NCBI GenBank assembly: GCA_964428795.1
Contig: CAYRZL010000105.1
Span: 1 to 8,232, forward strand
Source: CAYRZL01 sp964428795
GTDB lineage: Bacteria > Bacillota > Clostridia > Lachnospirales > Lachnospiraceae
DNA: 8,232 nucleotides
Direction of reading: 5' to 3'
The notes beneath the pieces were generated by a model. It saw only the letters and a program-made list of their open reading frames with translations, was not told the origin of the DNA and did no database searches. Below, piece after piece: positions 6,344 to 8,232 of the stretch. A program made the translations under genes and the position numbers. Numbering within the stretch: position 1 is the first letter of the stretch; each line of letters starts with the position of its first letter.

Positions 6344-7396
6344 ATGGAAACAGAACAGATTCAGAGTAGTAAAATGAAGCAGGATATTACGATTCTTGCT
6401 ATAGAAAGCTCGTGTGATGAGACAGCGGCAGCCGTAGTGCGGAATGGAAGAGAAGTTTTATCGAATGTAATTTCTTCCCAGATTGCGCTGCATACTTTAT
6501 ATGGAGGCGTGGTGCCGGAGATCGCATCGAGAAAACACATTGAAAAAATCAATCAGGTCATTCAGGAGGCACTCGGACAGGCAAACATGGGGCTGGATGA
6601 TATGGATGCTATTGCAGTGACCTATGGACCGGGACTGGTAGGGGCGCTTCTGGTAGGGGTTGCAGAGGCAAAAGCCATCGCTTATGCCAGAAAAATGCCA
6701 CTGATCGGAGTGCATCACATTGAAGGACATATCAGTGCCAATTATATTGAAAATAAAGAATTGGAGCCTCCGTTTCTTTGCCTTGTTGTGTCCGGAGGAC
6801 ATACGCATCTGGTGAAGGTGAATGATTATGGCAAATATGAAATACTGGGAAGAACGAGAGATGATGCGGCAGGAGAGGCTTTTGATAAAGTGGCACGGGC
6901 TATTGGCTTAGGTTATCCGGGCGGCCCGAAGATTGAAAAGCTGTCAAAAGAGGGGAATCCGGATGCAATCCGTTTTCCGAGGGCAAAGGTGAATGATGAT
7001 CCTTATGATTTCAGCTTCAGCGGTGTGAAATCAGCAGTGCTTAACTATATCAACGGATGTAAAATGAAGGATATTCCGATTGTGGAGGCTGATATAGCGG
7101 CATCCTTCCAGAAAGCGGTGACAGATGCGCTCATTGATCATGCCATGATGGCAGTGGATGAATTTGGACTGGATAAATTTGCCATTGCAGGCGGCGTTGC
7201 GTCCAACGCAACGTTAAGGGAAGGTATGCGGGCTGCGTGTGAGAAAAAAGGAGTTGCATTTTTCCATCCGTCACCGATTCTTTGTACGGATAATGCGGCT
7301 ATGATCGGCGCGGCAGCCTATTACGAGTATCTGTCGGGAACCAGACATGGATGGGATCTGAATGCAATTCCGAATTTAAAACTGGGAGAGCGGTAA
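6344..7396 (+). CDS. tsaD: tRNA t6A37 threonylcarbamoyltransferase TsaD
   Basis: A 350-aa ASKHA-fold protein of the TsaD (YgjD/Gcp) family, the catalytic subunit that transfers the threonylcarbamoyl group to A37 of ANN-decoding tRNAs. Motifs are ESSCDETAAAVV (21-32), GGVVPEIASRKH (54-65), GPGLVGALLVG (96-106), the metal-binding HxxxH (His125 and His129 in HHIEGH), SGGHTHLV (150-157), GEAFDKVAR (177-185), GGVASN (283-288) and CTDNAAMIG (314-322, Asp316 the likely late metal ligand). The core is complete. The chosen start gives about ten residues more than many homologues before the first strand (METEQIQSSKMKQD). An ATG at 6374 would match family length but lacks a ribosome site. A 41-nt gap separates it from the RNase Z gene, the largest in the operon, and ispD starts 3 nt after its stop. 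Its partners TsaE and TsaB are encoded upstream. Confidence 0.97.
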   Translation: METEQIQSSKMKQDITILAIESSCDETAAAVVRNGREVLSNVISSQIALHTLYGGVVPEIASRKHIEKINQVIQEALGQANMGLDDMDAIAVTYGPGLVGALLVGVAEAKAIAYARKMPLIGVHHIEGHISANYIENKELEPPFLCLVVSGGHTHLVKVNDYGKYEILGRTRDDAAGEAFDKVARAIGLGYPGGPKIEKLSKEGNPDAIRFPRAKVNDDPYDFSFSGVKSAVLNYINGCKMKDIPIVEADIAASFQKAVTDALIDHAMMAVDEFGLDKFAIAGGVASNATLREGMRAACEKKGVAFFHPSPILCTDNAAMIGAAAYYEYLSGTRHGWDLNAIPNLKLGER

Positions 7397-7399
7397 ACT

Positions 7400-8095
7400 A
7401 TGAAAAAAACAGCGGCAATCGTACTGGCTGCCGGAAAAGGCAGCAGGATGAAAAGTGATGTACAAAAGCAGTTTCTTCTATTAAAAGAGAAACCGATCCT
7501 ATATTATTCCCTGAAAGCATTTCAGGACAGTCCGGTATCAGAAATTATTCTGGTAACGGGAGCGGATACGATGGCATATTGTAAAAAGGAAATTGTGGAA
7601 AAATATAATCTGGATAAAGTGACAGAGATCGTGGCTGGAGGAGCAGAACGGTATGTTTCTGTATATCATGGACTGCAGGCGGTGGCAGATGCAGATTATG
7701 TGCTGATTCATGATGGCGCACGTCCGTTTTTGCAGATGGATATCATACAGCGGACTATGGAGGGGGCTGTCTTATATGGCGCGTGTGTGGCGGCGATGCC
7801 GGTAAAGGATACGATAAAGATCGCAGATCCGGAAGGGTTTGTGATTGAAACTCCGGACCGGTCTGCATTATGGGGGATGCAGACCCCTCAGGCATTTGAA
7901 TTGCCTCTGATTCGGAAGGCTTATGATATGCTGATGGAATCTCCGGTGCAAAATGTGACAGATGATGCTATGGTGGCGGAACAGATGCTTGGGACGAAAA
8001 TCAAACTGGTTTACGGTGCATATACGAATTTGAAAATCACCACACCGGAGGATATGGACGTGGCACAATCCATTTATTCAAAAATTTGGGAATAA
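7400..8095 (+). CDS. ispD: 2-C-methyl-D-erythritol 4-phosphate cytidylyltransferase IspD
   Basis: A 231-aa cytidylyltransferase of normal length. IspD joins CTP and MEP to make CDP-methylerythritol, the third step of the MEP route to isoprenoid precursors in the cytoplasm. Motifs are the nucleotide-binding LAAGKGSRM (9-17; Arg16), KQF (Lys23), GGAERYVSVYHGL (80-92), HDGARPF (104-110; Asp105), PVKDTIK (134-140), TPDRSALWGMQTPQAF (151-166; Arg154), TDDA (187-190) and YTNLKITTPEDM (208-219; Lys212). These residues line up with the catalytic and substrate-binding residues I recall from E. coli IspD. Related TarI-type cytidylyltransferases share the fold, but the substrate-binding pattern here fits IspD, and no teichoic-acid partner lies alongside. 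The start is 3 nt after the tsaD stop with a weak GGGAG site 11 nt upstream. It is the last gene of the apparent operon, with no obvious terminator after it. Confidence 0.93.
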   Translation: MKKTAAIVLAAGKGSRMKSDVQKQFLLLKEKPILYYSLKAFQDSPVSEIILVTGADTMAYCKKEIVEKYNLDKVTEIVAGGAERYVSVYHGLQAVADADYVLIHDGARPFLQMDIIQRTMEGAVLYGACVAAMPVKDTIKIADPEGFVIETPDRSALWGMQTPQAFELPLIRKAYDMLMESPVQNVTDDAMVAEQMLGTKIKLVYGAYTNLKITTPEDMDVAQSIYSKIWE

Positions 8096-8101
8096 TATAT
8101 G

Positions 8102-8151
8102 AAAAATATGTGAAAAACAGTATTGACATGCCAATTCTTTAATGATACAAT
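8102..8151 (+). promoter_or_regulatory. Strong promoter with UP-like A-tracts for the tRNA-Ser gene
   Basis: A perfect -35 TTGACA (8123-8128) is followed after 17 bp by TACAAT (8146-8151, five of six). Two five-A tracts at 8102-8106 and 8113-8117 are spaced 11 bp apart. With a start near 8158 they fall at about -54 and -43, the position of UP elements in stable-RNA promoters. The predicted leader before the tRNA is about 22 nt. Confidence 0.85.
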
Positions 8152-8179
8152 AACATTCGCGCTGACAAATGGCGTACAT

Positions 8180-8232
8180 GGAGAGATATCGAAGTGGTCA
8201 TAACGAGGCGGTCTTGAAAACCGTTTGTCCGA
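8180..8232 (+). tRNA. tRNA-Ser (anticodon TGA), 3' part beyond window
   Basis: The gene begins with acceptor 5' strand GGAGAGA (8180-8186), then T8 and A9. A D stem follows (TCG 8189-8191 with CGA 8204-8206) with GG at 8196-8197, and then the anticodon stem GCGGT (8208-8212) with ACCGT (8220-8224). The 7-nt loop CTTGAAA (8213-8219) holds anticodon TGA at 8215-8217, which reads UCA and other UCN serine codons by wobble. Bases 8225-8232 begin the long variable arm typical of serine tRNAs. The T arm and acceptor 3' strand are cut off by the window end. The A36-A37-A38 context is the usual substrate for i6A-type modification, not t6A. Confidence 0.95.

Overview
The window looks like a chromosomal housekeeping segment of a Gram-positive anaerobe of the Clostridia, most likely the Lachnospiraceae. 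This rests on the AGGAG-type ribosome sites, sigma-A-like promoters, moderate base composition (judged by eye), the gene order tsaE-tsaB-rimI...tsaD, and clostridial-looking variants of the proteins. No mobile element, CRISPR array, prophage or integrase is visible.

Layout. A possible bidirectional terminator (12-50) is followed by two minus-strand genes for small membrane proteins: a DUF975-type protein (69-818) and a DUF4190-like protein (881-1258). A 157-bp divergent intergenic region (1259-1415) carries a plausible promoter for each direction. From 1416 to 8095 eight plus-strand genes are packed with gaps of 41 bp or less, and two junctions overlap: tex, tsaE, tsaB, rimI, an unrecognised 74-codon cysteine-rich gene, an RNase Z-family gene, tsaD and ispD. 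They read as one operon driven from the tex promoter. After ispD comes a strong near-consensus promoter with phased A-tracts (8102-8151), then the 5' part of a tRNA-Ser(UGA) gene cut off by the window end.

How the genes work together. TsaE, TsaB and TsaD are three of the four bacterial proteins that make t6A37 on ANN-decoding tRNAs; the fourth, TsaC, is not here. RNase Z matures tRNA 3' ends, RimI acetylates ribosomal protein S18, and Tex is an S1-domain nucleic-acid-binding protein, so most of the operon serves translation. IspD belongs to the MEP isoprenoid pathway. The least explained items are the 74-aa cysteine protein between rimI and the RNase Z gene, an exact in-frame duplication inside rimI, and an RNase Z homologue that lacks the usual exosite GP motif. 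I do not see an obviously new multi-gene system; the 74-aa gene is the best candidate for something undescribed.
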